Assembly: GCF_011602085.1 (NCBI RefSeq)
Contig: NZ_JAAONY010000001.1
Location: 806,001-870,000, forward strand
Reading direction: 5' to 3'
DNA: 64,000 bases
DNA from: Pseudoteredinibacter isoporae
GTDB lineage: Bacteria; Pseudomonadota; Gammaproteobacteria; Pseudomonadales; Cellvibrionaceae
Shown piece by piece: positions 62,238 to 64,000 of this stretch. The notes under the pieces are model-generated. The model had not been told where the DNA came from. It did not search any database and saw only the letters and a program-made list of their open reading frames with translations. Position numbers and translations under genes: made by a program. The first letter of the stretch is position 1; each line of letters begins with the position of its first letter.

Positions 62238-62618
62238 TTAGAACAGGCTATTGTTGCTGGGCTGGTCGTCATTGACTGGCTCAGCGTCGACAACAGCGGG
62301 CTCGGCATTCGAGCTTGCTTCCTCTGAAGCGTCTTCGGTGTCATCAGCCAAGGCGACCTCTTCATCGTTTGCCGCGTCGACTTTGGGTTCGGGTAGTTTT
62401 TCCGGGTCCAGCTGGGGGTGGCGTTTTTCATTGAGCTGGCAGTCGACAATCGTGATGCGCTGGGTGTAGTCCTTCGCATTCACTTCCACCATCTGGTTCA
62501 GCGCCTCATCGCGGTGAGGGCTGCGATAGAGCTGGCTGGCATCGCGTCCGTCTACCCACTCCTTTTGTTTGCTTAAAAAGTAACCGTCCTGATTTTGCAG
62601 GATAAAAACTTGGCTCAT
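62238..62618 (-). CDS. Small acidic protein of unknown function
   Basis: 126-residue protein that I do not recognise. The N-terminal 60 residues are folded-looking (MSQVFILQNQDGYFLSKQKE, WVDGRDASQLYRSPHRDEAL) and resemble conserved proteins adjacent to gshA-type genes in pseudomonads. The C-terminal 60 residues are Glu/Asp/Ala-rich and probably disordered. The ATG at 62618 gives MSQVF. It lies 24 bp upstream of gshA on the same strand, so the pair are likely cotranscribed. Confidence 0.7.
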   Translation of the reverse strand: MSQVFILQNQDGYFLSKQKEWVDGRDASQLYRSPHRDEALNQMVEVNAKDYTQRITIVDCQLNEKRHPQLDPEKLPEPKVDAANDEEVALADDTEDASEEASSNAEPAVVDAEPVNDDQPSNNSLF

Positions 62619-62817
62619 TGCTGCTTCTCGTTGCCAATAGGATAGCCATATAGATAAGGGCAGTGTAGCGATTATCAAGTATGGGCTCTAGTCTGCAGGG
62701 GGTAATTCACCGTGCATATTTGTGCCCTGTCGCTTGCGTCCCCGCAAGTGTCGGCGCTTTCATTCCCAGCGTGAATATGTTTAGGTAGGTGCACTTCATA
62801 ATAAAAGACCAGCCTTT

Positions 62818-64000
62818 ATGTGCCTTAGTCGCCTTAGCCGAGCAACACGTTTTCTCTTCTCACCTGTTCAATTTTCCTGTTTTCTCTTTATCGGCGCTTT
62901 GCTCTTTCAAGCGCAGGCCCATGCGGGTATTGATGATCAGATCAACAACGCTCTGGGGCCGTTTGCCGATGCCCTCTCGGCTCTGGTGTTTTACGCCGTG
63001 CCCATGGGAGGGGTAGAGCTGCCCCTGATCGTGGTTTGGCTGGTGTTGGCGGCTCTGTTGTTCACTTTGTATCTCGGCTTTATCAACGTGCGAGGGTTTA
63101 CCCTGGCCTGGCGGCTGGCCTTTGGGCAGTACGCGGATCCAAAGAGTCCTGGTGATATCTCTCCGTTTAAGGCGGTTGCTACGGCCATTTCCGGCACCGT
63201 GGGTGTGGGGAATATCGGTGGTGTGGCAGTGGCCATTATGGCGGGCGGACCGGGCGCGACCTTCTGGTTGATCATGGCGGGTTTGCTCGGCATGTCGACC
63301 AAGTTAGTGGAATGTACCCTGGCTGTTAAGTACCGCGATTACCATCAGGATGGCACGGTGGCGGGTGGCCCGATGTACTACCTGAACCGGGGACTGGCCA
63401 AACGCGGTTGGAACAAGTTGGGACGATATCTGGGTGGTTTCTATGCCATTGCCATTGTGATTGGCTGCATGGGTATCGGTAATATGTTCCAGTCCAACCA
63501 GGCCTATGTGCAGTTTGTGAATGTCAGTGGCGGTGAGGCCAGCTGGTTTGCCGATCGCGCCTGGTTGTTCGGCTTGATGTTGGCGGGGATTGTTGCGGCC
63601 GTCATCATTGGGGGCATTCAATCCATCGCCCGGGTGACGGGTAAACTGGTGCCCTTTATGGCTTTGTTGTACGGGTTGTCCTGCATCTTGATTCTGGCCT
63701 ACCACTCGGATCGAATTCTGCCGGCGATAGGGTTGATTATCGAGGGCGCTTTCAGCCCGGAGGGCATTTCCGGCGGTATGTTGGGTGTAATGATCATCGG
63801 CTTTCAGCGTGCGTTGTTTTCCAATGAGGCGGGTTTGGGGTCGGCCTCGATTGCCCACGCGGCGGTGAAGACCAATCACCCGGCTTCTGAAGGTCTGGTG
63901 TCCTTGCTTGAGCCCTTTATCGATACGGTGGTGATCTGTACCTTGTCTTCACTGGTGATTATCACCACTGTGTACGGTTCTCCCCTGATGAACTCTGGCC
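62818..64000 (+). CDS. Alanine/glycine:cation symporter family protein (partial)
   Basis: Sodium- or proton-coupled amino acid carrier of the AGCS family, running off the right edge; 394 codons are visible. From the ATG at 62818 an N-terminal segment (FLFIGALLFQAQAHAG) resembles a signal peptide. Later family blocks include VATAISGTVGVGNIGGVAVA, TLAVKYRDYH, GGPMYYLNRGL, GNMFQSNQ, and ALFSNEAGLGSASIAHAA. No clear ribosome binding site precedes the ATG, so the start is uncertain. It is divergent from the small acidic protein gene. Confidence 0.9.
   Translation, partial: MCLSRLSRATRFLFSPVQFSCFLFIGALLFQAQAHAGIDDQINNALGPFADALSALVFYAVPMGGVELPLIVVWLVLAALLFTLYLGFINVRGFTLAWRLAFGQYADPKSPGDISPFKAVATAISGTVGVGNIGGVAVAIMAGGPGATFWLIMAGLLGMSTKLVECTLAVKYRDYHQDGTVAGGPMYYLNRGLAKRGWNKLGRYLGGFYAIAIVIGCMGIGNMFQSNQAYVQFVNVSGGEASWFADRAWLFGLMLAGIVAAVIIGGIQSIARVTGKLVPFMALLYGLSCILILAYHSDRILPAIGLIIEGAFSPEGISGGMLGVMIIGFQRALFSNEAGLGSASIAHAAVKTNHPASEGLVSLLEPFIDTVVICTLSSLVIITTVYGSPLMNSG

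Overview
The window is ordinary chromosomal sequence from a gammaproteobacterium. It is densely packed with housekeeping genes in orders familiar from the Pseudomonas/Cellvibrio side of the class: coaBC-radC-rpmB-rpmG, rsmD-coaD, ftsY-ftsE-ftsX-rpoH, lgt-thyA-folA, and an rsd/algQ regulator. It also carries a TonB2-type DUF3450-TtpC-ExbB-ExbD-TonB-TPR cluster, a large TonB-dependent receptor, and several families of unknown function common in marine gammaproteobacteria (DUF2959, DUF3465, DUF3581, DUF4124). A Cellvibrionales-like marine or brackish aerobe is my inference; there is no rRNA gene here to settle it. I found no tRNA, rRNA, CRISPR array, insertion sequence, phage gene or toxin-antitoxin pair.

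Layout. Positions 1-2.5 kb: CoA synthesis (partial coaBC), radC and ribosomal proteins L28/L33. 2.6-5.4 kb: a TetR-DUF2855-flavin oxidoreductase operon with a clear operator. 5.9-10.5 kb: a TonB-dependent receptor and a PAS-GGDEF-EAL protein. 10.6-17.9 kb: mutM, coaD, rsmD, ftsYEX, rpoH, a DUF423 membrane protein and trmB. 18-26 kb: envelope genes (DUF2959 lipoprotein, OmpA-type protein, LEA-type lipoprotein, a lone type IV pilin-like protein, FKBP isomerase) plus elbB and the ABC-F ATPase yheS. 26-28 kb: a TetR-Rieske oxygenase operon with its own palindromic operator. 28-32 kb: NRDE protein, TauE exporter, lgt, thyA, folA. 32.3-37.5 kb: the six-gene TonB2-type energy-transduction operon. 37.5-47.5 kb: rppH, HAD phosphatase, imelysin-like lipoprotein, rlmI-like methylase, histidine phosphatase, aldehyde dehydrogenase, DUF3581, a methyltransferase, DUF3465 and a soluble sugar dehydrogenase. 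47.9-53.2 kb: branched-chain 2-oxoacid dehydrogenase E1alpha-E1beta-E2 followed by a Ser/Thr protein kinase. 53.2-56 kb: a Crp/Fnr regulator divergent from an alkylsulfatase-type lipoprotein, sharing one very long palindrome. 56-64 kb: WD40 lipoprotein, rsd, lrgBA-dsbB, a FliL-family protein, acpH, gshA, a small acidic protein, and the start of an alanine/glycine:cation symporter.

I see no large undescribed system. The best leads are regulatory and biochemical: (i) a perfect 21-bp-arm palindrome between the Crp/Fnr gene and the alkylsulfatase gene, centred where a class II activator would sit; (ii) a Ser/Thr kinase gene directly behind the branched-chain dehydrogenase genes, whose E1alpha keeps the loop phosphorylated in the mitochondrial enzyme; (iii) a perfect 11-bp hairpin across the exbB stop codon and a separate operator around the promoter of the TonB2 operon; (iv) a nitronate monooxygenase homologue with Phe in place of the catalytic His, in an operon with DUF2855; and (v) an imelysin-family lipoprotein that has lost its signature GxHxxE residues.
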